Of a DNA stretch of 64,000 bases, positions 16,378 through 25,086 are shown in pieces. Source of the DNA: an uncultured bacterium. GTDB taxonomy: Bacteria > Planctomycetota > UBA8742 > UBA2392. Every line of letters starts with the position of its first letter. The first letter of the stretch is position 1. The DNA lies in contig CALLQI010000023.1 in assembly GCA_938014885.1 (NCBI GenBank), forward strand, positions 110,293-174,292, given 5' to 3'. A program made the position numbers and the translations under genes. A model generated the notes under the pieces. It ran no database searches and was not told where the DNA came from. It worked only from the letters and a program-made list of their open reading frames with translations.

Positions 16378-17106
16378 ATGGCCGGGCAACCAGGACAACC
16401 TCAGGGCTATCCACAGCAGCCGCAGTATCCGCAAGGGCAATACCCGCAGGGCCAGTACCCGCAGGGGCAATACCCACAGGGCCAGCACCCGCAAGGCCAG
16501 TATCCACAGCAAGGCTATCCGCAGGGCCAGTACGCTCAGCCGGGTTACAACCCTTACGGCTACGCGCCGCAAGGCTTTCAGCCCGGCGGCTACCTGCCGC
16601 CGTCGATGATGCCAGTCGAGGCCTTTGGCGGCTTCTGGATTCGACTGGTCGCCTACATCGTAGACGCACTGATCCTGGTGATCCCGGGGCTCAGCATTAC
16701 TTTTCTTTGCTACGTAATCTTCAACGCCGCACCCGAGATGATGTTTGAGGCCAATCGCGCCATGAAGAGCGCAGCCGCGCTGCAGGCTGACATGGCAGCC
16801 AACCTGGTCCAGATGGTCTTGTACTGCGGTTACTTCGCAGGCTTTCACGCGATGAAGGGCGCGACGCCCGGAAAGCTGGCAGTCGGTCTGCGCGTCGTCG
16901 ATGAAAACGGCATGCACATGGGTGTCGGCCGCGCCATCGGCCGCTACTTCGCAACCATTCTTTCGGCCTGTCTGTGCCTGGTGGGCTACATTATGGTCGG
17001 CTTCCACGGCCAAAAGCGCGGCCTGCACGACCTGATCTGCGGCACTTACGTAGTGCGCAAAGAGTACGTAAACCCGTCGCAGGCGGCCCTCAGCGCGGGC
17101 CAATAA
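16378..17106 (+). CDS. RDD-family membrane protein with YPQGQ repeats
   Basis: 242 residues. Residues 1-75 are a low-complexity domain with five back-to-back YPQGQ pentapeptides and further variants. Residues about 82-235 are an RDD domain: GGFWIRLVAYIVDALIL contains the Arg and Asp of the family name, followed by a second helix and the motif GATPGKLAVGLRVVDENG. A last helix pair precedes KRGLHDLICGTYVV. RDD proteins are small membrane proteins, some proposed as ion exchangers. The gene ends the atpD-TM2-atpC-RDD run and is convergent with the DinB-like gene. The shared Pro/Gln/Tyr head suggests it works with the TM2 protein; the head may mediate self-association. Confidence 0.87.
   Translation: MAGQPGQPQGYPQQPQYPQGQYPQGQYPQGQYPQGQHPQGQYPQQGYPQGQYAQPGYNPYGYAPQGFQPGGYLPPSMMPVEAFGGFWIRLVAYIVDALILVIPGLSITFLCYVIFNAAPEMMFEANRAMKSAAALQADMAANLVQMVLYCGYFAGFHAMKGATPGKLAVGLRVVDENGMHMGVGRAIGRYFATILSACLCLVGYIMVGFHGQKRGLHDLICGTYVVRKEYVNPSQAALSAGQ
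16426..16500 (+). repeat. five in-frame 15-bp units encoding YPQGQ
   Basis: Units of the type TACCCGCAGGGCCAG are repeated five times without interruption, with another copy at 16516-16530. Differences fall mainly at third codon positions (CCG/CCA, CAG/CAA, GGC/GGG), so the peptide is conserved while the DNA drifts. This points to selection on the protein repeat rather than recent slippage. Confidence 0.85.
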
Positions 17107-17112
17107 GCCCGC

Positions 17113-17577
17113 TTACTTGCGCAGCATGCGCTTGAGCTGCCGGGTGTGGGCTTCCACGTGCATGGCCATGAAGGCCGCCAGGTCTGCGGCACTGACGTCG
17201 TGGCCCTCGGAGTGCCTGCCCTTGCGGCGCATGTCATCTTCGCCCAGATTCTCGATCAGCGCCGTGTGCAGCGCCGATGTCGCCAGCAGCGCATCCATTG
17301 CCATCGAAGTCGCGAGCCGCGCGCGCCGGAACAGCCCGACCCCAGCCTGCGTATCGGCACCGGCGAGCTCGGGGTAGTCTTCGCCAAGAATGCGACGCAG
17401 GCGCAGCCCCAGCATCTGGTCCACGTCGGCCGCATGGAACGCCACGTCGCGGGGCGACCATCCGCCGGGCTTTTCGATCCGGTCCATATTCTCGGGCGGG
17501 ACCGAGCGAAGGGCTTCCACGAAGGATTCCACAGCGCCGAGGTAGCGTTCAGCCAGTTCTTCCGGTGAGGCGTGCAT
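17113..17577 (-). CDS. DinB-like four-helix protein
   Basis: 154 residues from ATG 17577; the frame extends to 17718, but that part is translated low-complexity repeat and is not used. The product is helical, with His residues in the positions of the DinB/YfiT metal site: VAFHAADVD (about residue 46) and FMAMHVEAHTRQL near the C-terminus. WSPRDVAFH is a typical DinB_2 start of helix 2. Family members are putative metal-dependent hydrolases or thiol transferases; the specific reaction here is unknown. The gene is isolated, convergent with the RDD gene and downstream of the RND pump across a repeat-containing gap. Confidence 0.75.
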   Translation of the reverse strand: MHASPEELAERYLGAVESFVEALRSVPPENMDRIEKPGGWSPRDVAFHAADVDQMLGLRLRRILGEDYPELAGADTQAGVGLFRRARLATSMAMDALLATSALHTALIENLGEDDMRRKGRHSEGHDVSAADLAAFMAMHVEAHTRQLKRMLRK

Positions 17578-17631
17578 GGCGCGATTGTCGTTTGCTGTGA
17601 CGCGAAGGGAACAGGGAGACCGGGGTAGGCG

Positions 17632-17673
17632 GGAGGCAGGAGGCAGAAGGCAGGAGGCAGAAGGCAGGAGGCG
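17632..17673. repeat. degenerate purine-rich tandem repeat, unit GGCAGGAGGCAGAA
   Basis: Roughly three imperfect copies of a 14-bp unit made of GGCAGGA and GGCAGAA halves occupy the gap between the RND gene and the DinB-like gene. The design, two alternating 7-mers, is the same as in the repeat at 9056-9120 although the sequence differs. Confidence 0.8.
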
Positions 17674-17699
17674 GGAGCAACGGTCGCATTTGCTCCCGC
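17671..17699. terminator. hairpin downstream of the RND gene
   Basis: GCGGGAGCA (17671-17679) pairs perfectly with TGCTCCCGC (17691-17699). It lies 40 bp beyond the RND stop on the minus strand. No T-run follows, so it is at best a weak or Rho-assisted terminator or an mRNA 3' end stabiliser. Confidence 0.4.
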
Positions 17700-17738
17700 C
17701 TCCGGACTCCCAACTCAAGCCCGCCCGCGCCGTTGCAG

Positions 17739-20700
17739 CTACTCAACGCGTTTGATCTTCGGCTGACGCAGTGTATTCACCCACGCCCACAGCGACGGGA
17801 TCACGATCAACGTCAGAATCGTGCTGCTGGCCAAGCCCGCTATCACGGTAATCGCCAGCGGCTTGCGCACTTCCGCGCCTTCGCCACCGCCCACGAGCTT
17901 GCCCAGTGCCGTGCCAAGACTGAACTTCCAGCCGCCGATCAAGCTCCAGTCTTTCGGAGCCGTCATCGAGCGGCCCATGCCTTCGACTGCCGCCGTGATC
18001 CCCGCGTCCATCCCTTCCGCGACGGCCTTTGCCGCGGGCATGAACGGGTCAAGCCAGCCCGTCATCGGCAGCAGGCCCAGTAGCGTGGTCAAAGTAGTGA
18101 TCGCGATCGGGCGCAGGCGGATGCGGCTGGCGTTCAACGCGGCCTCACGCGGTGTCTGGCCACGTGCCGAAAGCTGGTTGGCGTAGCTGACCAGCACTAT
18201 CGCGTTGTTCACGACAATGCCCGCCAGCACAATGCTGCCGAGCAGTACCATCACGCTTACCGGCAGGTTGTAGAACCACAGGGCAACCACTACGCCGACT
18301 CCGGCGAATGGCACCGCGAACATGATCACCAGCGGGTCCAGCAGGCTTTCGAATTGCACGGCCATCACCACGTACACCAGGAACAGCGCCAGCAGCAGCG
18401 CCATCGCAAGGCTGAAGATGCTGGACTGCATCTCTTCGACCTGGCCTGCAAAGCCGACTTCAGCGTCACCGAGGTCCAGGCCGCCTTCTCGCAGCAGCTC
18501 ATCCACAACGTCGGCGGCCGTGCCCAGCGCGACTCCGTTGGGTTGCGCGAAGATCACCACCGCGCGCTGGTTGCCCACGCGGCGGATTTCGCTGGGTCCT
18601 TCGGTGACCCGAAGGTCTTCGCCGCCCTTGACCAACACGTCACGCAGCCGCACGCCGCGCGCGACTTCAATACCCTTCACGCGGTCCAGGTTGGCTTTGT
18701 CCGCCGACAGCAGCTCGACCAGCACCTCAAGGTCTTCGCCGCCGCTGCGGAACTGGGTGCTGACTTCGCCGCCGATCTTGTTGCGCGCTTCGCTGGTCAC
18801 TTGCTCGGCCGACAGGCCAAAGCGCTGCAACTGGGCGCGGTCATACACCAGTTGCACCTGAGGCCGCCCGGCCTGCAGGCTGGTGCGGACGTCCGTAAGC
18901 AGCAGCTCGCCGTCGGCGCGGCGCAGTGTGCGCATGGCCTCAACCAATGTGGTGGCGCTGCGGGCGAGGCGCTCGTGGCTGCTGCCGCGCACTTCGATCT
19001 CAAGGCCGGCGTCGATTTTCACCAGTGCCGGGGCGTCGTACTCGGTGCTGCCCTGAAACAATGTGCTTTCATCGGCGAGGTCGCGGAAGGTTTCTTCAAG
19101 GACTGGCAGCACGTCGCCCGCTGTGGAGGCGCGTTTCAGCGTCACGACAAAGCGCACGCGGTGGCTGCCGACGGGGCGCGAATCACCGGCCTGCTCTTCG
19201 CCGCCGGACTCCTGCGTGATGCGCGCGACGTGGGCCTTCACTTCCTCGCGTTCAAAGGCGCGCTTGATCAGCTCAGCGGCTTCGCGGTCCGAATCGTCGA
19301 TTTGCGTGCCTTCGGGTGCTGCCAGGTCGGCGTAGAACTCATCCTGCTGGAATTTGGGCAGCAACTCGGTCTGCAAGCCGCTGGCCAGCGTCACGCCCAC
19401 CACCGCCGAAAACAGTGCCGCCGCCAGCACAATCGCGGGCTGCGCCAGGGCCGCGCGCAAAAACAGCGGGTAGCCCCGGTCCAGCACGGCCCAACCGGCC
19501 TGAAACGCCCAGCCGAAGGGCTTGAACGCCCAACGCATCACGAACGCGACACTGCGCCACACATAGCGGCCGACAAATGCCAGGGCGTCCAGCAGCGCCA
19601 CCAGCACCAGCGCAACCACCCAAAACGGAAACTGCGGCACGCGATTCATCCCGAACAAGACCAGCCGCCCAGCTGACAGGCCGCTTTCGGGCACCATGTA
19701 GCGCAGAGTCGACTTGGTCACCCGGAAGGCTCCAAGCCCAGCCACGCCGCCGAAACCAAGCGCGAACATCGCCGGCACCACAAACTGCGCAACCACCAGC
19801 GAAGCCAGCAGGCTGAACACGACCGTCAGGCTGAGGTCGCGGAAGATCTGCCCGGCGACACCCTCAACAAACACGATCGGGAAAAACACTGCCACAGTAG
19901 TCATGGTGCTGGCAAAGATCGCACCGCCGACTTCACTGATGCCGCGGATTGAGGCCGTGCGATTGTCGTCGCCTTCCTCTTTGCAGCGCGCAATGCTTTC
20001 CAGCACCACGACGCTGTTGTCCACGAGCATACCCACGCCCAGCGCCAGGCCGCCCAGACTCATCAGGTTCAGCGACACGCCCGACAGCTGCAGCGGGATG
20101 AACGTCGTCATGATGGAAAGCGGGATGCTGGCCGCGATCAGGACCGTGGCCTTGACGCTGCGCAGGAAGAAGAACAGCACCAGCACCGCCAGCAATGCGC
20201 CCAGGATCGCGCTTGCGGTCACGTCTTCGACCGCGTCCTCGATGAAGTAGCTCTGGTCGCTGACGACCTTCAGGCCAAAGCCCTGCGGCAGTTGATCAAC
20301 CAGCGAGCGCTTGCCGACGAAGAACGCCCCCCCACCGCCGCCGCGACCGCCGCCGCGCATGCCGCCTCTCGGCGAAACGCCGCCGCGACTGCCGCCACGC
20401 TGCTGCATCTGCACGTCGCCGGGGCCGGCAACTTCCTGCTCACCGCGGCTTTCGCGGATGGCCTCGTATCGTTCTTCGCCATACAGCGCGATCCAGACCT
20501 TCTTTGCGGTCTCGATGATGTTGGCGTCGCCTTCCTTGAGAATTTCCAGCAGCACGCCTTCGCGCGCGCTGTAGCGCGTCTCGGGGCCGGCAAAGCGCGT
20601 GACAGTCTCGCGGTCGCGCGCCTGGTAGCCGATCTCGGGGGCGACGTCGGCCAGCGTCACGCGGCCTTGTTCGCCCGATGCGACTTCAATGTCGCGCAGC

Positions 20701-21452
20701 ACCTCCAGAGAATCGTATGTACTGACCACGCGTACAATCACGTCGCGTCCCGACAGCTCGATAATGCCGGCGCTGGAGTCAACCCGCGCCGCGCGCAGCC
20801 GCTGCACGACCTGCTGCGCCGTCAGCCCGTACTGGTTCAGGCGCGACTCGGACAGCGCGATGCGAATCTGGCGCTCTTCGCCACCGCTGACGCGCACCGC
20901 GGCCACACCTTCAATTTTGGCAAGCTCAGGCTTCAGGATGTCTTCGGCAAAGCTGCGCAGCTCAAGCAAGTCCACGTCACGGCCGGTGCCGAACAGCACC
21001 AGGCGCATCGTGGGGTCCTGGGCCGGGTCGTATCGCAAGATCTGCGGGCGCTCAACTTCGTCATCGTCAAAGCCGATGCGGTCCAGGCGGTCGCGCACGT
21101 CGGCCGTGGTTTCCAGCATGTTCGTGCCCCAGGCGAACTTCAGGATCACGTCGCTGGTTTCAGCACGGCTGATGCTGCTGCGGTAAATCAGCCCGGGCAC
21201 ATTGCCGATGCGCTCTTCGATGCGCTGGCTGACTTTCTCTTCGACCTCACCCGGTGCGGCCGCCGGGTAAGTCGTGCGGATCGTGAGCTGCGGGTACTCA
21301 AGATTGGGCATCAGCGTCGTGGGTAGCTTGCCCAAACTGACAATGCCGAACACCAGAAAGGCCGCAACAACGCAAAGCACAGCCACCGGCCGCGTGGTAA
21401 CGACCTGGAAAATGGCATGCTGGCGCGAATTGCCGGGGCGATCGGTCAACAA
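17739..21452 (-). CDS. RND (HAE1/AcrB-like) efflux transporter, oversized, with Arg/Gly-rich insertion
   Basis: 1237 residues against about 1040 for AcrB-type pumps. The core is unmistakable: FQVVTTRPVAVLCVVAAFLV (helix 1), GGLALGVGMLVDNSVVVLES (helix 4, with the proton-relay Asp), FPIVFVEGVAGQIFRDL, and the C-terminal GSIVLAGIVVNNAIVLVSY. Two insertions explain the length. Residues about 348-376 are an Arg-Gly-Gly-rich linker before helix 2, and about 565-680 add extra hydrophobic segments before the second half. No membrane-fusion protein or outer-membrane factor gene adjoins it, so partners must be elsewhere. The substrate is unknown. Confidence 0.9.
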   Translation of the reverse strand: MLTDRPGNSRQHAIFQVVTTRPVAVLCVVAAFLVFGIVSLGKLPTTLMPNLEYPQLTIRTTYPAAAPGEVEEKVSQRIEERIGNVPGLIYRSSISRAETSDVILKFAWGTNMLETTADVRDRLDRIGFDDDEVERPQILRYDPAQDPTMRLVLFGTGRDVDLLELRSFAEDILKPELAKIEGVAAVRVSGGEERQIRIALSESRLNQYGLTAQQVVQRLRAARVDSSAGIIELSGRDVIVRVVSTYDSLEVLRDIEVASGEQGRVTLADVAPEIGYQARDRETVTRFAGPETRYSAREGVLLEILKEGDANIIETAKKVWIALYGEERYEAIRESRGEQEVAGPGDVQMQQRGGSRGGVSPRGGMRGGGRGGGGGAFFVGKRSLVDQLPQGFGLKVVSDQSYFIEDAVEDVTASAILGALLAVLVLFFFLRSVKATVLIAASIPLSIMTTFIPLQLSGVSLNLMSLGGLALGVGMLVDNSVVVLESIARCKEEGDDNRTASIRGISEVGGAIFASTMTTVAVFFPIVFVEGVAGQIFRDLSLTVVFSLLASLVVAQFVVPAMFALGFGGVAGLGAFRVTKSTLRYMVPESGLSAGRLVLFGMNRVPQFPFWVVALVLVALLDALAFVGRYVWRSVAFVMRWAFKPFGWAFQAGWAVLDRGYPLFLRAALAQPAIVLAAALFSAVVGVTLASGLQTELLPKFQQDEFYADLAAPEGTQIDDSDREAAELIKRAFEREEVKAHVARITQESGGEEQAGDSRPVGSHRVRFVVTLKRASTAGDVLPVLEETFRDLADESTLFQGSTEYDAPALVKIDAGLEIEVRGSSHERLARSATTLVEAMRTLRRADGELLLTDVRTSLQAGRPQVQLVYDRAQLQRFGLSAEQVTSEARNKIGGEVSTQFRSGGEDLEVLVELLSADKANLDRVKGIEVARGVRLRDVLVKGGEDLRVTEGPSEIRRVGNQRAVVIFAQPNGVALGTAADVVDELLREGGLDLGDAEVGFAGQVEEMQSSIFSLAMALLLALFLVYVVMAVQFESLLDPLVIMFAVPFAGVGVVVALWFYNLPVSVMVLLGSIVLAGIVVNNAIVLVSYANQLSARGQTPREAALNASRIRLRPIAITTLTTLLGLLPMTGWLDPFMPAAKAVAEGMDAGITAAVEGMGRSMTAPKDWSLIGGWKFSLGTALGKLVGGGEGAEVRKPLAITVIAGLASSTILTLIVIPSLWAWVNTLRQPKIKRVE

Positions 21453-21595
21453 CGGCTCCTGAAGTATCTTTTACGCACGACAGGGCCGCTGCGGGAGGGC
21501 GAATCAGCCCGGCAGGCCAAAGTCACGCCCGGTCGCGGCAACTTGTGTCGGCCCTGCCCTTGGGGTAAATACGGTCGTCTCAACCGAGGATTGCT

Positions 21596-23422
21596 ATGGC
21601 CGGCGGCAGCGACATCCCACTCGTCAACATCGTCATTGACGGCAAGCCGTACCAGGCGCCCAAGGGTGCCAACCTGCTGCTGACCTGCCTGAAGGTCGGC
21701 GAAGGTGCCACTGGCGATTACCCGGACCAGAACACCGGCGGCGAACACTATGTGCCGCACTTCTGCTATCACCCCGGCCTCAGCGTTTCCGGCAACTGCC
21801 GCATGTGCTTCGTCAAGACCCGCCAGATGGTCAAGCGCGGCGATCAGCTTGTACCCATGGAAATGATGACCACGGCCTGCACCAATACCGTGGCCGAAGG
21901 CCTTGAAATCTTCACCAAGACGCCTGACGTGCAAAAAGTCCGCGCCGGCATCATGGACCTTGAGCTGATCAACCACCCGCTCGACTGCCCCGAATGCGAC
22001 AAGGCCGGCGAGTGCGCGCTGCAGGATTACGCGTTCGACCACGGCCACGCCGCCAGCAAGTTCGACTTCGAAAAGGTCAAGGCACACATCAAGCCGCTGG
22101 GCGACAAGATCACGATCTGGGGCACCCGCTGCATCCAGTGTTCGCGCTGCATCCGTGTCGCCGACGAAGTCAGCGGCACCAGCGAACTCTGCTTCGTGAA
22201 CCGCGGCGACCACACCGTCATCGACATCTTCCCCGGCAAGCCGATCGACAACCCGCTTGCACTCAACACCGTCGAAGTCTGCCCGGTGGGCGCGCTCAAG
22301 AACCGCGACTTCCTTTACACCGCCCGCGTCTGGAACCTGGACGAAATGCCCGGCGTCTGCGGCCTTTGCGCGAAGGGCTGCGCGATCCGCGTGGACAGCC
22401 TCAAGGGCGAAGTCGCGCGCGTGATGGCGGGCGAAAACCCGAACACCAACGGCTTCTGGGTTTGCGACCAGACGCGCCTCGATTTCAAGTGGATCAACAG
22501 CACCAAGCGCTTTGACACCCCGTTGACACCCAAGGGCCACGTCAGTTGGGAAAAGGGCTATCAGCTCGCAACCGACGCGCTGAAGCTTGCCGGCGAGAAC
22601 GCCGCCAAGTCGTGGGCCGTCGCGCACGCGACGATGACCAACGAAGAGATGTACCTGTTCAAGAAATTGCTCGCCAAGCTCGGCATCACCAAGCTGGCCG
22701 TGATGACCGAGCCTGACAAGGCACCTCTCAATTTCCCCGGCTTCAAGTCGCCCGCTGACGCCAACGCCAACCGCCTTGGCGCGCAGATCGTGCTGGGCGT
22801 GCAAAACTGTGAGGCCGGCATCAAGGCCTTCGCTGACGCCTGCAACGCGGGCGAGGTCGAGCACGTGATCGTGTGGGCAGGCCTGCCCCACGGCATGGAA
22901 ACGCAGGAAGTGGTCACCCGCGCGCTGGGCAACCAGGGCGTCAAGAACATCGTTGCCGTAGACTTCGCCCGCAGCCTGCTGAGCGAATTGGCGGGCGTGA
23001 CGCTGGCCGCCACGACCTACGTCGAGACCGCAGGCAGCTGGGTCAACCACGAGTTGCTGTTGCAGGCATTCCGCGCCGCATTGCCCTACCCGCGCGAAGG
23101 CCGCATTGGCATCGAGATTCTGCAGGAACTGCTGTACCGCCTCGAGCAAACACAGGTCGAGCCTGAGGCCGAAACCGCCACCACGCCGCTCGGCCTCGGC
23201 CGCACGGACACGTACCGCACAGACGTTGTGCAGCGCGGTGCAGAAGGATCGGCAACGATCCCGGTGATCGCCGGCAGCGGCGAAGTAGCGCTCAAGAGCA
23301 AGGCCCGCAAGATGATCGTAAGCGCGGCCGCGATCTTCAGCCGCATGGCCGAAGAAGTGCCTCAGTTCAGCGGCCACAGCCACCTGAGCCTGATCCAAAG
23401 TAAAGGCGCCAGGCTGCTGTAG
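21596..23422 (+). CDS. nuoG: NADH-quinone oxidoreductase subunit G (short form)
   Basis: 608 residues, shorter than most NuoG (680-900). In order: a ferredoxin-like 2Fe-2S domain (CYHPGLSVSGNCRMC), the His/Cys-ligated 4Fe-4S segment (HPLDCPECDKAGEC), CIQCSRCIR with CPVGAL, and a further CGLCAKGC with a fourth Cys 27 residues later (C-x2-C-x3-C-x27-C). That spacing is the N7 cluster motif known from E. coli and Thermus and absent from mitochondria. The molybdopterin-oxidoreductase-like C-terminal domain follows, truncated. The start ATG 21596 has CGAGGA upstream. It is a peripheral-arm electron carrier of complex I; the other nuo genes seen (J, K, L) lie 21 kb away. Confidence 0.95.
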   Translation: MAGGSDIPLVNIVIDGKPYQAPKGANLLLTCLKVGEGATGDYPDQNTGGEHYVPHFCYHPGLSVSGNCRMCFVKTRQMVKRGDQLVPMEMMTTACTNTVAEGLEIFTKTPDVQKVRAGIMDLELINHPLDCPECDKAGECALQDYAFDHGHAASKFDFEKVKAHIKPLGDKITIWGTRCIQCSRCIRVADEVSGTSELCFVNRGDHTVIDIFPGKPIDNPLALNTVEVCPVGALKNRDFLYTARVWNLDEMPGVCGLCAKGCAIRVDSLKGEVARVMAGENPNTNGFWVCDQTRLDFKWINSTKRFDTPLTPKGHVSWEKGYQLATDALKLAGENAAKSWAVAHATMTNEEMYLFKKLLAKLGITKLAVMTEPDKAPLNFPGFKSPADANANRLGAQIVLGVQNCEAGIKAFADACNAGEVEHVIVWAGLPHGMETQEVVTRALGNQGVKNIVAVDFARSLLSELAGVTLAATTYVETAGSWVNHELLLQAFRAALPYPREGRIGIEILQELLYRLEQTQVEPEAETATTPLGLGRTDTYRTDVVQRGAEGSATIPVIAGSGEVALKSKARKMIVSAAAIFSRMAEEVPQFSGHSHLSLIQSKGARLL

Positions 23423-23448
23423 CAGTCCCCCAAGCAAGTCCCACGTCA

Positions 23449-23531
23449 CGGGCATGCCGCCCGCAAGTGGCACGCGCCGTCGTGGCATCGGCATCCTTGC
23501 CGATGGCGTGTTCATGCGCTTCCAGCGCATG
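23449..23531. repeat. array of small hairpins with TCC-type loops
   Basis: Three adjacent inverted repeats sit in the gap after nuoG. CGGGC/GCCCG lies around 23449-23463. CATCGGCA-TCCT-TGCCGATG spans 23486-23505. CATGCGCT-TCC-AGCGCATG spans 23513-23531, an 8-bp perfect stem. They are embedded in GTGGCA/GTGCCAC words. The same design with GGA loops occurs at 63910-63990. No T-run follows any of them. Confidence 0.75.
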
Positions 23532-23630
23532 CACCGGCCGGAAGGCAGTGCCACGTGCTGCGCCACTTCGTGCTAACCCCCATGTTGTTCACAGTTCCTG
23601 ACCTGTCGGCTGCGTCGCTACCCTGTGGGC

Positions 23631-24281
23631 ATGGCCCGACGCGGCTACAGCCTTACAGATGACATTGCCTTGCTTGTGCATCTGCTCAGCAAGCGCGTTG
23701 ACGCCTTGTCGCACCTGCGACCGGGGCAGATCCTGCATGGCATTTCGCAGGCGCGCGCGCGCACAGTTCATGGCGTGTACGCCCAGTGCCATGGCCTGCG
23801 CTTTCGCCACGGGGCCATCTCGCAGCCCACGCGCGATGGCAATGCCTGGGTTTGGCCGGAAATCCGGGTGCGGGGCCAGACCGTGCTTTATTACATCACC
23901 TACTTCCTGCCGCGCTTTCTGGACCAGCCGCCTACCGAAAAGCTGCACACGCTGCTGCATGAGCTGTACCACATCAGCCCGCGCTTTGACGGCGACTTGC
24001 GCCGCTTTGCCGGCCGCAACGAGTTCCATGGCAGCAACTATGACCGCATCATCGACGGGCTGGTCGAAGAAGCGCTTCCGCACGTGAGCGCTGAGCAGTT
24101 CGAGTTCCTGCGCTGCGGCTTTGATGAGCTGACCGCCCGCCACGGCGCCGTCACCGGCAACAAGCTGGTGCGCTTCAAGCCGCGGCTGCTGCCTGCTGAT
24201 GCCATCCCGACCACGCAGGCCGCGCAGCCACAGGCGCCGCGCACGCCGGCCCGTCCGGGCGGGCAGCAAAGACTGTTCTAA
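23631..24281 (+). CDS. putative SprT-like zinc metallopeptidase
   Basis: 216 residues from ATG 23631 (a GTG two codons earlier is possible). The central segment LHTLLHELYHISPRFDGDLRRF carries HExxH, with a following FHG that could supply the third ligand in a SprT/phage-type metallopeptidase arrangement. There is no signal peptide, so the protein is cytoplasmic. The C-terminal 40 residues are Pro/Ala/Gln-rich and probably disordered. SprT-like proteases degrade DNA-protein crosslinks or act in stress, but membership here rests on the motif and its context only. It is the first of a rightward run up to 28.7 kb. Confidence 0.7.
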   Translation: MARRGYSLTDDIALLVHLLSKRVDALSHLRPGQILHGISQARARTVHGVYAQCHGLRFRHGAISQPTRDGNAWVWPEIRVRGQTVLYYITYFLPRFLDQPPTEKLHTLLHELYHISPRFDGDLRRFAGRNEFHGSNYDRIIDGLVEEALPHVSAEQFEFLRCGFDELTARHGAVTGNKLVRFKPRLLPADAIPTTQAAQPQAPRTPARPGGQQRLF

Positions 24282-24333
24282 GCGCAATTGGCCTTTTGAC
24301 CTTGCCCGCTGTGTTACATAGACTCCCGCCGCG

Positions 24334-25077
24334 ATGCAGACCTACATTGAATGTACATGCGGCAAGAAGTACCACGTTGACCGCCGCCAGGTTGAGCGCT
24401 TTGCCTGCGAAGGCTGCCGCCGCGAGCTGACCGTGCCCGGCGAGGCCCTGGCCGCGCGCCTTGAGCAACTCCGCGCCCGCATGAAAGACGGCGGCGAACC
24501 CGGCATGCGCGAGGCCGCCAAAAAGGCCGCCGAGCTGAACGACTTCCACGCGCTTTCGATTCTCAAAGAGGCCGCGCAGTCCGGCGTGCGCGATGCGGTG
24601 AACACCGCGCTGGTCGGCCTGGCCGACTTTGAAGGCGCGGGCGAAGACGTGATTGCCGACTGGGTGAAGACCGGGGCGCTGAGCCCGATGCGCCTTACGG
24701 CCGCATTCCGCGAGAAAGAGTACACCCGCGGGGCCGCGCTGATCTGCAGCATGATCGACAACGGGCGGCTGAAAGAGGCCCAGATTGCTGAAGTGGCGCC
24801 CTATCTCGGCGACAGCGGCAGCAAGCGCGCCCTGGAATCGTTGAAGGCCGCGCGCCGCGCATACCCCAACCTGGGCGGCATCCTTGACGATGCGCTTGCC
24901 CGCATGAAGGGCCTCGACGACAGCGCGGGCGAGATACCCGAAGAAGCCAAGCGCATCCCCGGCCGGAGTGCCGGGCAGCCGGCGGCGCCGTCGGGTGGCG
25001 GCAAGAAGGGTTGTGCCGGCGTATTGCTGCTGGCCTTGGCCGCACCCTTGCTGGCGCTGGCGTGGTGGCTGATCTAG
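24334..25077 (+). CDS. zinc-ribbon, helical-repeat, tail-anchored membrane protein
   Basis: 247 residues. An N-terminal zinc ribbon is formed by CTCGKKY and CEGC (about residues 8-29). Residues about 45-200 are helical and Ala-rich with HEAT-like spacing (NDFHALSILKEAAQSGVRDAVNTAL). A Pro/Gly/Ser linker follows, then one hydrophobic C-terminal helix (LLLALAAPLLALAWWLI). The topology therefore places the ribbon and repeats in the cytoplasm, anchored by the tail. I do not recognise a named family. It ends 9 bp before the large lipoprotein gene, so co-transcription is likely. Confidence 0.7.
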   Translation: MQTYIECTCGKKYHVDRRQVERFACEGCRRELTVPGEALAARLEQLRARMKDGGEPGMREAAKKAAELNDFHALSILKEAAQSGVRDAVNTALVGLADFEGAGEDVIADWVKTGALSPMRLTAAFREKEYTRGAALICSMIDNGRLKEAQIAEVAPYLGDSGSKRALESLKAARRAYPNLGGILDDALARMKGLDDSAGEIPEEAKRIPGRSAGQPAAPSGGGKKGCAGVLLLALAAPLLALAWWLI

Positions 25078-25086
25078 GATTCCGCG

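Noticed and set aside
17578..17718. N-terminal extension of the DinB-like protein
   Set aside because: The upstream codons translate the purine-rich tandem repeat (SASCLLPPASRLP-type residues); the DinB fold begins at the ATG at 17577.
23449..23531. CRISPR array
   Set aside because: No direct repeats of constant length with unique spacers; the units are inverted repeats with differing stems, and no cas gene is near.
21446..23566. 706-codon open frame on the - strand opposite nuoG
   Set aside because: nuoG is beyond doubt on the + strand with all Fe-S motifs; the antisense product is compositionally odd and matches nothing recognisable.
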